Below, in pieces: positions 15,747 through 24,460 of a stretch of 48,571 bases of DNA. Made by a program: the position numbers and the translations under genes. Within the stretch, counting starts at the first letter, position 1. Each line of letters begins with the position of its first letter. A model generated the notes under the pieces. That model searched no databases. It worked only from the letters and a program-made list of their open reading frames with translations, and had not been told where the DNA came from. The stretch is from Prevotella sp. (lineage in GTDB: Bacteria; Bacteroidota; Bacteroidia; Bacteroidales; Bacteroidaceae), in contig JAGCPC010000144.1 in assembly GCA_017642485.1 (NCBI GenBank), positions 1-48,571 on the forward strand, given 5' to 3'.

Positions 15747-16181
15747 CTATTCTTTGAGCAAATTTTCAATGAAGTCATCAAGCTCGGCGGAGAGATTCTC
15801 CATAAATGGGGTGCCGAGGATGGTGGTCTCGCTATCATCGACGATGTATAGCTCGGAGATGTACTGTCCACTCTCATTTTCCAACACGTAGTTGTACGGC
15901 TTGGCAATGTTGAGGTATATGCCGTGCTGCTCGATGACGGGCGAGAATGCCTTGTGCACCATAGCATAAAACTCATCGGTCTCAAGGGGTGCATTGATCC
16001 ATTCTTCTACGATGACGCGTGTGATTTCTTTGTCATCGTCATCGAATGCCATGACATCGCCGGTATCTTGTGATACGCGGACGTGTATGTCGGTAAAACT
16101 GTAAGTGCCGTCCTCACGTGGAGGAAACTTCTCCGCTATTTTATTGATGAAGCGGGTGAGGCTGTTGGTGGTTTTGTCCAT
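15747..16181 (-). CDS. Hypothetical acidic protein encoded directly after secA
   Basis: A 144-residue acidic protein that I do not recognise. It has no signal peptide or membrane segment. Sequence such as RFINKIAEKFPPREDGTYSF and DIHVRVSQDTGDVMAFDDDD suggests a small soluble alpha/beta fold. Its ATG follows the secA stop with no gap (TAA immediately followed by ATG), so it is surely cotranscribed and translationally coupled. That makes a role in SecA expression, folding or targeting conceivable, but nothing in the sequence proves it. Confidence 0.8.
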   Translation of the reverse strand: MDKTTNSLTRFINKIAEKFPPREDGTYSFTDIHVRVSQDTGDVMAFDDDDKEITRVIVEEWINAPLETDEFYAMVHKAFSPVIEQHGIYLNIAKPYNYVLENESGQYISELYIVDDSETTILGTPFMENLSAELDDFIENLLKE

Positions 16182-19100
16182 TTATTTTTTTCCGTGACAG
16201 TGTTTGTACTTCTTGCCTGAGCCACATGGGCATGGATCGTTGGGACGTGGTTCCTTGCCCTTGACGATAGGTATGCGTGGTGGCATCTGTGGTGCCGTAG
16301 GGTCGATGTATCCTGGGCGGTTCATGCCGTCACGCATGCCTTGTGGCATCTGTCCTGGCATAGGTGGTAGGGCAGGGGAGCCGTCAGCATTGAGTTCGGG
16401 TTTGTTGGTCTGATACTGTGGTTGTGGCTCTGGCTTAGGCATAGAGACGGGAGCCTGGGCTGGTGCCTCCTCCTTATGTATATGTATGCGTGAGAGGGTA
16501 GAGCAGACGGAGTCGTTCATCTGATTGATCATGGCATCCCAGAGCTTGACGGACTCGAGTTTGAAGATGAGCAGCGGGTCTTTCTGTTCGTAGGATGCGT
16601 TTTGGGATGAATGGCGCAGTTCGTCGAGCTGGCGCAGATTCTCCTTCCAGTTGTCGTCGATGGTATGGAGGAGTATCATCTTCTCAAATTCCTTCATGAT
16701 ATTCTTGCTCTCGCTGTCGTAGCACTCCTTGAGGTCGAAGTTCATGCGATATACGAGGTGCATATCGGTGAGAGGTATGATGATGCGCTCGAAGTTGGCG
16801 TTGGGGTCTTCATATATCTGCTTTACCACGGGCTGTGCCTCTGCCTGTACCTTGTCAACATGCAGTTTGAAGTTTGCCATAACCTTCTGGAAGGTATCCT
16901 CCTCAAGCTGTTGGCGTGGTGTCTGTACAAACTCGTTTTCGGTGAATGGTACGTCCATGAAGAAGAGCTTGAGGAAGCGCTCCTTGCATCCCTCATAGTC
17001 ATTGTTAGAGAGGATGGAGAGTACACGGTCCCAGATGACATTGGTGATGTCCATGCCGATGCGCTCACCCATGAGGGCGTGGCGGCGGCGCTCGTAGATG
17101 ACGGTACGCTGCTTATTCATGACGTCGTCATACTCGAGGAGGCGCTTACGTATGCCGAAGTTGTTTTCCTCCACCTTCTTCTGTGCACGCTCTATGGAGC
17201 GAGATATCATAGGTGCCTCGATGCGCTCGCCCTCCTCGAAGCCTAAGCGGTCCATGACCTTGGCGATGCGTTCGGAACCAAAGAGGCGCATGAGTTTGTC
17301 TTCGAGGGATACATAGAAGACTGATGAGCCTGGGTCGCCCTGACGTCCGGCACGACCACGTAGCTGACGATCCACACGACGGCTCTCATGGCGCTCGGTG
17401 CCTATGATGGCGAGACCTCCTGCAGCCTTGACCTCGGGGGTGAGCTTGATATCGGTACCACGTCCTGCCATATTGGTGGCGATGGTTACGACACCCTTAC
17501 CGTTGATGCTCTTACCTGCCTCGGCTACGATGAGCGACTCACGGGCGTGCTCCTTAGCATTGAGCACCTGGGCATTGACACCATTGCGCTTGAGGATATT
17601 GTGGAGCAGTTCGGAAATCTCGACAGAGGTGGTGCCGACGAGTACTGGACGACCAGCATCACGCATGGCGATAACCTCCTCAACGACAGCCTTGTACTTC
17701 TCACGTGCCGTCTTATAGACACGGTCGTCCATATCCTTACGGATAACGGGACGGTTGGTAGGTATCTCGACAACATCGAGTTTGTATATATCCCAGAACT
17801 CGCCAGCCTCGGTGGATGCTGTACCTGTCATACCTGCCAGTTTGTGGTACATGCGGAAATAGTTCTGCAGGGTGATGGTAGCGTATGTCTGTGTAGCTGC
17901 CTCGACCTTGACATGCTCCTTTGCCTCGACAGCCTGGTGCAGTCCGTCGGACCAGCGGCGACCCTCCATGATACGTCCTGTCTGCTCATCGACAATCTTC
18001 ACCTGTCCGTCGATGACTACGTACTCGTCATCGCGGTTGTAGAGGGAATAAGCCTTGAGCAACTGCTGCAGGGTGTGTACACGCTCGGACTGCTCTGAGA
18101 AATGGTTGATGAGGGCATCCTTCTTCTCGAGGCGCTCCTCGTCAGAGAGTCCAGTCTCAGCCTCGAGTGCTGAGAGTTGGGAGGTGATATCGGGTATGAC
18201 AAAGAGTTCCTTGTCGCCTACCTGCTTGGAGAGCCACTCCACGCCCTTGTCGGTGAGGTCGGCACCATGCATCTTCTCGTCAACGACGAAGTAGAGCGGT
18301 GCTATCGCCTCGGGCATACGACGGTTGTTGTTCTCCATATAATGTTCCTCGGTAGAGAGCATGCCAGACTTGATGCCGTCCTCAGAGAGGAATTTTACCA
18401 ATGGGGTATTCTTAGGTAGTGCCTTGTAAGAGCGGAAGAGTGCGAGGAAACCCTCCTCGGTGAGTTCTCTGTTGCCCTCCTCGTTACCACGGGTAATCTT
18501 CTGTTTTGCCTCGGCGAGAAGCTGGGTGGCGAGTTTGCGTTGCTCGGCTACTATCTTCTCCACCAGTGGCTGGTACTCCTCAAACATCTGGTCATCGCCC
18601 TTGGGCACAGGACCAGAGATGATGAGCGGGGTACGTGCATCGTCAATCAGGACGGAGTCAACCTCATCGACGATGGCATAGTTGTGCTTGCGCTGCACGA
18701 GATCCTCTGGCTGCATTGCCATATTGTCGCGCAGGTAGTCGAAGCCAAACTCATTGTTGGTACCAAAGGTGATGTCGGCACGGTATGCCTTGCGGCGAGC
18801 CTCGGAGTTGGGACGGTGCTTGTCGATACAATCGACAGAGAGGCCGTGGAACATGTAGAGTGGTCCCATCCACTCGGAGTCACGCTTGGCGAGGTAGTCA
18901 TTGACGGTGACGACGTGTACGCCATTGCCTGTGAGGGCATTGAGAAAGACAGGGCAGGTAGCCACGAGAGTCTTACCCTCACCTGTTGCCATCTCGGCTA
19001 TCTTGCCCTGATGGAGCACCGTACCGCCAAAGAGCTGTACATCGTAATGTATCATCTCCCACTTGAGGTCGTTGCCGCCAGCAGTCCAGTGGTTGTGGTA

Positions 19101-19565
19101 TATCGCCTTGTCGCCATCAATGGTGATGAAGTCCTTGGCGGGGTCGGAGGCGAGTTCACGGTCGAAATCGGTGGCTGTGACGATGGTCTCCTCATTTTCT
19201 GCAAAACGTCGTGCTGTCTCCTTTACTATAGAGAATGCTACGGGATATACCTCGTCGAGAGCTACCTCAAGGCGGTCGAGCACTTCCTGCTCGAGTTTGT
19301 CGATATGATTGAATATTGGTTCGCGCTCATCGATAGGTGTCTGCTCGATCTTGTCCTTGAGGTCAGCAATCTGTTGCTTCAACTCGCTCACGGTACCCTG
19401 TACATACTGCTGTATCTCCTTGCTCTTGGCACGCAGCTCGTCATTGGAGAGTGCCTCGATGGCAGGGTAGGCAGCTTTGACCTTATCGACTAAGGGTTGT
19501 ATCTTCTTAATGTCTCGGCTTGACTTGTTGCCAAAGAGAGCCGAGAGGATGGCATTGAAATTCAT
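16182..19565 (-). CDS. secA: Preprotein translocase ATPase SecA
   Basis: The motor of the Sec export pathway, at the inner membrane and cytosol. Walker A is in [20 protein letters not shown] and Walker B in [18 protein letters not shown]. Helicase motifs include [12 protein letters not shown] and [15 protein letters not shown], and the C-terminal zinc-binding tail is [13 protein letters not shown] for SecB/ribosome contact. At 1127 residues it is long, as usual in Bacteroidota, whose SecA carries extra segments; here these include an acidic stretch near 95-120 and a proline/glutamine-rich linker before the tail. The leader carries a 9-bp array. The small downstream gene is coupled to it. Confidence 0.97.
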   Translation of the reverse strand: MNFNAILSALFGNKSSRDIKKIQPLVDKVKAAYPAIEALSNDELRAKSKEIQQYVQGTVSELKQQIADLKDKIEQTPIDEREPIFNHIDKLEQEVLDRLEVALDEVYPVAFSIVKETARRFAENEETIVTATDFDRELASDPAKDFITIDGDKAIYHNHWTAGGNDLKWEMIHYDVQLFGGTVLHQGKIAEMATGEGKTLVATCPVFLNALTGNGVHVVTVNDYLAKRDSEWMGPLYMFHGLSVDCIDKHRPNSEARRKAYRADITFGTNNEFGFDYLRDNMAMQPEDLVQRKHNYAIVDEVDSVLIDDARTPLIISGPVPKGDDQMFEEYQPLVEKIVAEQRKLATQLLAEAKQKITRGNEEGNRELTEEGFLALFRSYKALPKNTPLVKFLSEDGIKSGMLSTEEHYMENNNRRMPEAIAPLYFVVDEKMHGADLTDKGVEWLSKQVGDKELFVIPDITSQLSALEAETGLSDEERLEKKDALINHFSEQSERVHTLQQLLKAYSLYNRDDEYVVIDGQVKIVDEQTGRIMEGRRWSDGLHQAVEAKEHVKVEAATQTYATITLQNYFRMYHKLAGMTGTASTEAGEFWDIYKLDVVEIPTNRPVIRKDMDDRVYKTAREKYKAVVEEVIAMRDAGRPVLVGTTSVEISELLHNILKRNGVNAQVLNAKEHARESLIVAEAGKSINGKGVVTIATNMAGRGTDIKLTPEVKAAGGLAIIGTERHESRRVDRQLRGRAGRQGDPGSSVFYVSLEDKLMRLFGSERIAKVMDRLGFEEGERIEAPMISRSIERAQKKVEENNFGIRKRLLEYDDVMNKQRTVIYERRRHALMGERIGMDITNVIWDRVLSILSNNDYEGCKERFLKLFFMDVPFTENEFVQTPRQQLEEDTFQKVMANFKLHVDKVQAEAQPVVKQIYEDPNANFERIIIPLTDMHLVYRMNFDLKECYDSESKNIMKEFEKMILLHTIDDNWKENLRQLDELRHSSQNASYEQKDPLLIFKLESVKLWDAMINQMNDSVCSTLSRIHIHKEEAPAQAPVSMPKPEPQPQYQTNKPELNADGSPALPPMPGQMPQGMRDGMNRPGYIDPTAPQMPPRIPIVKGKEPRPNDPCPCGSGKKYKHCHGKK

Positions 19566-19591
19566 ATTCTTTTGTTTGTTTTGTTTTAATA

Positions 19592-19663
19592 ATAGTGACT
19601 ATAGCGGGTATAGTGGCTATAGTAGATATCGTGACTATAGTAGCTATAGTGGCTATAGTGGTT
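19592..19663. repeat. 9-bp array ATAGTGGCT in the secA leader
   Basis: Eight exact 9-bp registers with consensus ATAGTRGCT lie between the secA promoter and its ATG, and so in the 5' untranslated region of the mRNA. Confidence 0.88.
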
Positions 19664-19676
19664 GTAATTTAAAGCG

Positions 19677-19706
19677 CAAAATTACTATTTTTTTTTGACT
19701 TTACAA
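19677..19706 (-). promoter_or_regulatory. secA promoter
   Basis: On the minus strand TTG (19706-19704), a 19-base spacer and TAATTTTG (19684-19677). The -33 element and spacer lie in the last codons of the upstream DUF4105 gene. The transcript would carry a leader of about 105 bases including the 9-bp array. Confidence 0.8.
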
Positions 19707-20962
19707 AATAAAATAGGTAAAAATGTAACCAATAGGGCAACGCCAAGTATGTTGGCACCCTCAGCATAGCACTGCAGGATGTTGCCAAGGAAGAAGATGG
19801 CGATGCTTGCCAGGATGGCATATTTACCCCATGTCACGATGTACCTTGGGAGTGCAAAGATGAAGAATAAAGGATTGAATATAAATATCTGAAAATTAAC
19901 ACGTACCGTAGGATGCTGAGAGAAAAGCATTAAGAATAAAACTATGCCGACGAAGGCGTATAGGCAGATGTAAGAATAATGTATCCATAAGACGGAACGC
20001 TTGATAACCAACCCCTCGAAGATGCCAAAATAGAGTATGCAGAGCAGAAGTAGTGCTACTGCCACCTGAGTGGGGGTGAAGGGGAAGTCGATGTTATTGG
20101 GATTTTTCCACGGTTTGCCTGGAGCGAGAGCCCAATAGGCGGTGTCAACGAGATGACGAGAATAACCACTCGCAGGAAATACAACGTTTGCAGAGTCGAA
20201 ATCGGCAGAGAGCACCTCGGGGAGGAACTCTCGTTGCTCAAAGGTGGTGTTTATGTCAGCTCCCGCTCCGAGTAGCAGGTCGTTGCCAAGTCTGGTCCAG
20301 GGATGTCCCTCAGCCTTCATGTGGACGAGATCGCGAAAGGTGCGCTCGCCCTGCTGGATAGGGGGCATACTGCGATAGACCACCTCGGCACCACCTGTGT
20401 CGCCGATATTATCGGTGAGTGGCATCGCAGCAATCGACTCAAGGATGATGTCGCGAGCCTTGGTGGTGCAGTTGTTATAAAAGAAGTTGTAGCGATATAC
20501 GGTATTTTCGGGTAGGGCATTCTCTGCCAGTGCCTTAATGAATGCTGCCTTCTGATTGACATTCATATCAATATGCTGCTCATATACTCCACAACCGTAG
20601 CGCTTGTAGTCGGCAAGGAAATCGGCGTAAGAGCAGATGCCCATGCTGTAGTCTGTGAGTCCGAAGATGAAGTGTAGAGCGAAAAGTTTTATGGTAGGAT
20701 CGAATACACCATAGTTGATAGCGATGTCTTCGCCCGTCTTGCCGTCACGCATGCGTATGGCGGTATGACCATAGATAGAATATACCTCATCGTGTGGCTG
20801 GCAGGTGAGCAGACTGATGTCAATGCTGTCAAAACGCTCACGTATCTCATCGGCAGACAGGTGGGGTAGGTCGTCGGCTGACAAAACATGCTGAGAGCCA
20901 CAGAAAAAAAACATTAAAATGTATAACGGCTCCTTGAAAAAAAAGTAAATATTACGTTTCAC
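19685..20962 (-). CDS. DUF4105-domain membrane protein
   Basis: A signal sequence (KEPLYILMFFFCGSQHVLSA) is followed by a periplasmic DUF4105 domain with CQPHDEVYSIYGHTAIRMRD, FIFGLTDYSMGICSYADFL and RYNFFYNNCTTKARDIIL. Four hydrophobic segments occupy the last 130 residues (for example VAVALLLLCILYFGIFEGLV). The histidine/cysteine pattern resembles papain/NlpC-like folds, but no activity is established. The start is a GTG at 20960-20962, with a possible -7 box (TATTTTTG, 20974-20967) only four bases upstream; a later ATG at codon 17 would lose the basic end of the signal peptide. The length of 425 residues suits the family. Confidence 0.82.
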   Translation of the reverse strand: MKRNIYFFFKEPLYILMFFFCGSQHVLSADDLPHLSADEIRERFDSIDISLLTCQPHDEVYSIYGHTAIRMRDGKTGEDIAINYGVFDPTIKLFALHFIFGLTDYSMGICSYADFLADYKRYGCGVYEQHIDMNVNQKAAFIKALAENALPENTVYRYNFFYNNCTTKARDIILESIAAMPLTDNIGDTGGAEVVYRSMPPIQQGERTFRDLVHMKAEGHPWTRLGNDLLLGAGADINTTFEQREFLPEVLSADFDSANVVFPASGYSRHLVDTAYWALAPGKPWKNPNNIDFPFTPTQVAVALLLLCILYFGIFEGLVIKRSVLWIHYSYICLYAFVGIVLFLMLFSQHPTVRVNFQIFIFNPLFFIFALPRYIVTWGKYAILASIAIFFLGNILQCYAEGANILGVALLVTFLPILFCKVKKK

Positions 20963-21019
20963 GATGCAAAAATAACTTATTTTATTGGTAAAACCTTCGC
21001 TTATTTCATTTTTTTTGAA

Positions 21020-21027
21020 TAATTTTG
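21020..21027 (+). promoter_or_regulatory. -7 box of the barrel-lptC-CNNM operon
   Basis: TAATTTTG followed by CACC, 26 bases before the ATG at 21054. It lies within the longer open frame that starts at 20985, which argues against that earlier start. No clear TTG lies at -33. Confidence 0.6.
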
Positions 21028-21053
21028 CACCAAATTACACTATAACGAAAATA

Positions 21054-22376
21054 ATGAGAAAATTTCTTTTGTCATTCCTGTTGACAACTTCATCGACAAT
21101 GCTATTTGCTCAAAGTGGTACATTGTCTCCATATTCCATGTACGGTCTGGGTTCGCTTATCGACCAGTCAAACGGTGCCAGTCGTGGCATGAATGGCGTG
21201 GGACAGGCTTTTCGCGAGAGCAATCAGATAAACTATCTCAACCCAGCATCATACTCGAGTATCGACTCGCTGACTTTTATATTTGATGTAGGTATGTCCC
21301 TGCAGCGTACCATATTTAAGGAGGGTAACGTCACCAAAGGTGCCAATGTGGCTGACTTTGAATATATCATAGCAGGATTTCGTGCAGCACGTCATCTTGG
21401 CATAGGTTTCGGACTGGTGCCTTATACTGATATGGGATTTGGATTTGAGAGCACGCAGAAGGTGAACAATTATGCCCAGTATCCTTACGACCCACTGTAT
21501 AATAGTACAACTCAAAAGACTTCATACTCTTCAGACGGTGGTCTGCATGAGGTTTTTGTAGGTATAGGCTGGGAACCTGTGAAGCGCTTGTCAATAGGTA
21601 CTAATGTGTCATTCCTCTGGGGTGAGTTGGGTAGGTCTGTGTCAAGTGTGTTTTCAGATACTTATGCAAACTCAATATACAAGATATACTCGCAGACGGT
21701 ACACACATACAAACTGTCATTTGCTGCGCAGTACACACATCCTATAGGTAAGCATGACAACCTCACCGTGGGTGCTACCGTTACGCCAGGTCATAACCTG
21801 GGAACCGATGCCGAACTGGAGTACATATCATATAATGCTTACACAGTACAGGGTGACACTGTGCATTGTGCAGCCACTAACGGCATATCGATGCCAACAG
21901 AGATAGCTCTGGGCGTGGCATACAAGCATGGCGATAAGTGGAAGCTGGGACTCGACTACAGTATGCAAAACTGGGGTAAGCTACCAGTGCGCAACTACCT
22001 GAAACCTGATGGTACGATAGTAGGTACTACGGGAAGATACGATAATCGTCATAAGATAAACGTGGGTGGCGAGTGGTGCAGAAATCCCAATGGTCGCTCC
22101 TTCCTTGATAAGGTGAGGTGCCGTGCTGGTATCAGCTACACTTCGTCATACCTGAAAATCAATACTACCAATGGTATCGTAAATGGTCCACGTGAGGTGT
22201 CGGCAAGTATAGGATTCGGTCTTCCTATCATAAACAATTACAATAATCGTTCGGTGTTGAATGTTGGATTTCAGTGGGTTAACGAATCGGGTTCTGTTAT
22301 CAAGGAGAACACTTTTCGCATCAATATAGGTCTGACATTTAATGAACGTTGGTTTGCTAAATGGAAGTTTGACTAA
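21054..22376 (+). CDS. Predicted outer-membrane beta-barrel protein
   Basis: A 440-residue exported protein with signal peptide MRKFLLSFLLTTSSTMLFAQ. The mature part alternates short amphipathic strands and glycine-rich turns (GTLSPYSMYGLGSLIDQSNG, SIGTNVSFLWGELGRSVSSV) and ends NIGLTFNERWFAKWKFD, typical of a barrel with a terminal aromatic strand. It may be a relative of FadL/OmpP1-type proteins; the specific family is uncertain. The frame is open 23 codons further upstream, but the ATG at 21054 gives the signal peptide and lies just past the promoter. It is the first gene of an operon with lptC and the CNNM/CBS gene. Confidence 0.82.
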   Translation: MRKFLLSFLLTTSSTMLFAQSGTLSPYSMYGLGSLIDQSNGASRGMNGVGQAFRESNQINYLNPASYSSIDSLTFIFDVGMSLQRTIFKEGNVTKGANVADFEYIIAGFRAARHLGIGFGLVPYTDMGFGFESTQKVNNYAQYPYDPLYNSTTQKTSYSSDGGLHEVFVGIGWEPVKRLSIGTNVSFLWGELGRSVSSVFSDTYANSIYKIYSQTVHTYKLSFAAQYTHPIGKHDNLTVGATVTPGHNLGTDAELEYISYNAYTVQGDTVHCAATNGISMPTEIALGVAYKHGDKWKLGLDYSMQNWGKLPVRNYLKPDGTIVGTTGRYDNRHKINVGGEWCRNPNGRSFLDKVRCRAGISYTSSYLKINTTNGIVNGPREVSASIGFGLPIINNYNNRSVLNVGFQWVNESGSVIKENTFRINIGLTFNERWFAKWKFD

Positions 22377-22380
22377 TTTT

Positions 22381-22430
22381 TATAGGAACTATACAATAGA
22401 AACTATAGGGACTATAGACAGTAATAGGTG
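22381..22430. repeat. 9-bp array TATAGGAAC between the barrel gene and lptC
   Basis: Units TATAGGAAC, a 14-mer containing AATAGAAAC, TATAGGGAC, TATAGACAG and TAATAGGTG. The GTG start of lptC (22428) lies in the last unit. A further TATAGGAAC occurs inside the lptC coding region near 22454. Confidence 0.8.
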
Positions 22431-23093
22431 AAAGTTATTGAGTCAATAAAGTTTATAGGAACTATGGGGGTGGTAATAGCCTCGATAGTTCTCACTGCCT
22501 GCGACAGTGCAAAGGAACATACGGCGCCAGCCATACGTGAGCAAGACTCTGTGGCGATGATGACGTCCTACGGAGTCAATACCCTGATAAGTGACTCGGG
22601 AGTGATGCGCTACAGGATAATCGCCGAACGATGGGAGGTGAATGATAATGTAAATCCTCCACGATGGATATTTTCACGAGGATTGTTTCTTGAGCAGTTT
22701 GACAAAAACTTTCATGTGGAAACATACATACAGTCAGATACAGCATACTATTACACAACAAGCAAGTTGTGGTACCTGTTTGGCAATGTGCGTATAAAGA
22801 CTGTTGATGGTATGATATTTACTAGTGAGGAATTGTACTGGGATCAGAACCGTCATGAGTTGTACTCCAATAAATTTTCGCACTTGATAACACCAGAACG
22901 GGAGTTGCAAGGGTCGTACTTTGTCAGTGATGAGCATATGCGTCATTATAAGGTGACTAATACAAAAGGTGCATTTACAAGGGAGGATTTTGATAACGAT
23001 AATACTAACGCTAACGGGAACGTTAACGGTAACTGGCAGACTCCTGCCGATACTACCCCTAAGAGACAAGCTGCCACGCCAAGACGTAGATAA
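22428..23093 (+). CDS. lptC: LPS export protein LptC
   Basis: LptC links the inner-membrane LptBFG transporter to LptA in lipopolysaccharide export. The protein has an N-terminal hydrophobic segment with a lipobox-like LTAC (Cys25), unusual compared with the anchored E. coli LptC but plausible in Bacteroidota. It then has the domain sequences RYRIIAERWEVNDN, SDTAYYYTTSKLWYLFGNV and FTSEELYWDQNRHELYS. The start is GTG at 22428; an ATG 36 bases later would remove the positive charges of the signal. The C-terminus carries an Asn-alternating tail encoded by a hexamer array. At 221 residues the length is normal. Confidence 0.88.
   Translation: MKVIESIKFIGTMGVVIASIVLTACDSAKEHTAPAIREQDSVAMMTSYGVNTLISDSGVMRYRIIAERWEVNDNVNPPRWIFSRGLFLEQFDKNFHVETYIQSDTAYYYTTSKLWYLFGNVRIKTVDGMIFTSEELYWDQNRHELYSNKFSHLITPERELQGSYFVSDEHMRHYKVTNTKGAFTREDFDNDNTNANGNVNGNWQTPADTTPKRQAATPRRR
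22992..23033. repeat. Hexamer array GNNAAC in the 3' end of lptC
   Basis: Seven 6-bp units (GATAAC, GATAAT, ACTAAC, GCTAAC, GGGAAC, GTTAAC, GGTAAC), read as DNDNTNANGNVNGN. The same hexamer class forms the core of the second radA insertion. Confidence 0.85.
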
Positions 23094-23096
23094 ACA

Positions 23097-24338
23097 TTGA
23101 ATATAGAACTGATAACATACATACTAATAGCGATGCTCTTTTCCGCCTTTTTCTCGGGAATGGAGATCGCCTTCGTGTCAAGTAACAGGATGCTGGCAGA
23201 GATGAATGGTGACGATGAGAGTATCACGCATCGCATAGTGACATTTTTCTATAGCCACTCCATAACCTACGTCAATACCATGCTCGTAGGCAACAATATA
23301 GCTCTTGTTATATATGGCATACTTATAGCCAAACTTTTTGACAGTACAATATTCGTAGGACAGACGGAAGCTTTTCGTGTGATGGCTGATACCATCATTT
23401 CCACAGTTATAGTACTATTTACCAGTGAGTATTTGCCCAAGACGATATTTAAAAACAATGCCAATACCCTGCTGTCAGTTTTTGCTATCCCTGCGATAAT
23501 ATGCTTCGTCGTCTTGTACCCCATATCGCGACTGTGTACACTTATATCTCGGGGCATGCTGAGCCTTCTTGGAGTGAGAGTAAACAAGGATGTCGATAAG
23601 GAGGAATTTTCGAAGGTTGACCTGGACTACTTAGTCACCCAAAGTCTCAATGGCAACGAGGGAGGAGGTATAGAGCTATTTCAAAATACGCTTGACCTCA
23701 GTGATACCAAGGTACGTGACTGCATGATACCACGTACAGAGATAACAAGTATAGAACGCACGGCAACACTTGACGAACTGCGCCAGAAATTTATAGAGAG
23801 TGGCAGATCTAAGGTCATAGTGTACAAGGAGGATATAGACCACATCGTGGGTTATATACACTCTTCGGAACTATTCCGTATCAAGAAGGAGTGGTTGTCT
23901 CACGTTCATCATATTCCCTTTGTTCCTGAGACGATGGCAGCCAACAAACTCATGAGAACACTCTTGGCACAAAAGACCTCGCTGGCAGTCGTCGTGGATG
24001 AGTTTGGAGGTACAAGCGGCATAGTGGCTCTCGAAGATATAGTTGAGGAGATATTTGGCGAAATAGAAGATGAGCATGATACCAATAAGTTTGAGTGCCG
24101 TGCAACGAAAGATGGAGGATACATAATATCAGCCCGTCTGGAGATAGAAAGAGTAAACGAACTCCTCGGCATAAACCTGCCCGTGAGCGATGACTATAAG
24201 ACTGTTGGCGGACTGATACTCGCACAGTATCAATCGTTTCCAAAAGTAAACCAGGTAATAAGTATAGATGGATGGCAATGTAAAATACTAAAAAACACCA
24301 GAACAAAGATAGAACTGGTGAAAATAATGCCACTATAA
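23097..24338 (+). CDS. CNNM/CBS-domain (CorC/HlyC-type) membrane protein
   Basis: A 413-residue protein with a DUF21/CNNM membrane domain of three to four helices (about 1-170: ILIAMLFSAFFSGMEIAFVS, SNRMLAEM). Two CBS domains follow (MIPRTEITSIERTATLDELR and AVVVDEFGGTSGIVALEDIV), then EEIFGEIEDEHD and a C-terminal CorC_HlyC domain. The family is linked to Mg2+/Co2+ homeostasis; the older name hemolysin is misleading. The start is TTG at 23097, three bases after the lptC stop, with no ATG nearby, so translation is probably coupled to lptC. Confidence 0.9.
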   Translation: MNIELITYILIAMLFSAFFSGMEIAFVSSNRMLAEMNGDDESITHRIVTFFYSHSITYVNTMLVGNNIALVIYGILIAKLFDSTIFVGQTEAFRVMADTIISTVIVLFTSEYLPKTIFKNNANTLLSVFAIPAIICFVVLYPISRLCTLISRGMLSLLGVRVNKDVDKEEFSKVDLDYLVTQSLNGNEGGGIELFQNTLDLSDTKVRDCMIPRTEITSIERTATLDELRQKFIESGRSKVIVYKEDIDHIVGYIHSSELFRIKKEWLSHVHHIPFVPETMAANKLMRTLLAQKTSLAVVVDEFGGTSGIVALEDIVEEIFGEIEDEHDTNKFECRATKDGGYIISARLEIERVNELLGINLPVSDDYKTVGGLILAQYQSFPKVNQVISIDGWQCKILKNTRTKIELVKIMPL

Positions 24339-24370
24339 TTTGTTCAATTGCAGAAAATTTAGTAACTTTG
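24339..24370 (+). promoter_or_regulatory. Promoter of the PpiD-like gene
   Basis: TTTG 24339-24342, a 20-base spacer and TAACTTTG 24363-24370, giving a leader of about 85 bases before the ATG at 24461. It starts one base after the CNNM stop, so the chaperone gene has its own promoter. Confidence 0.8.
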
Positions 24371-24460
24371 CGCCGTTTATGCCTTGTGACGTCGAATCAA
24401 GTAGATATGCAGTAAGACATAATGTGAGAAGAAAACTAAAACAAAAATAAGAAAATAAAA

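Noticed and set aside
18540-19493. 317-codon open frame on the plus strand opposite secA
   Set aside because: It is antisense to a well-conserved SecA region with no family resemblance and no promoter or ribosome site; codon bias of secA keeps the other strand open.
20985-21053. Upstream start for the barrel protein
   Set aside because: It would precede the -7 box and hide the signal peptide beginning at the ATG at 21054.
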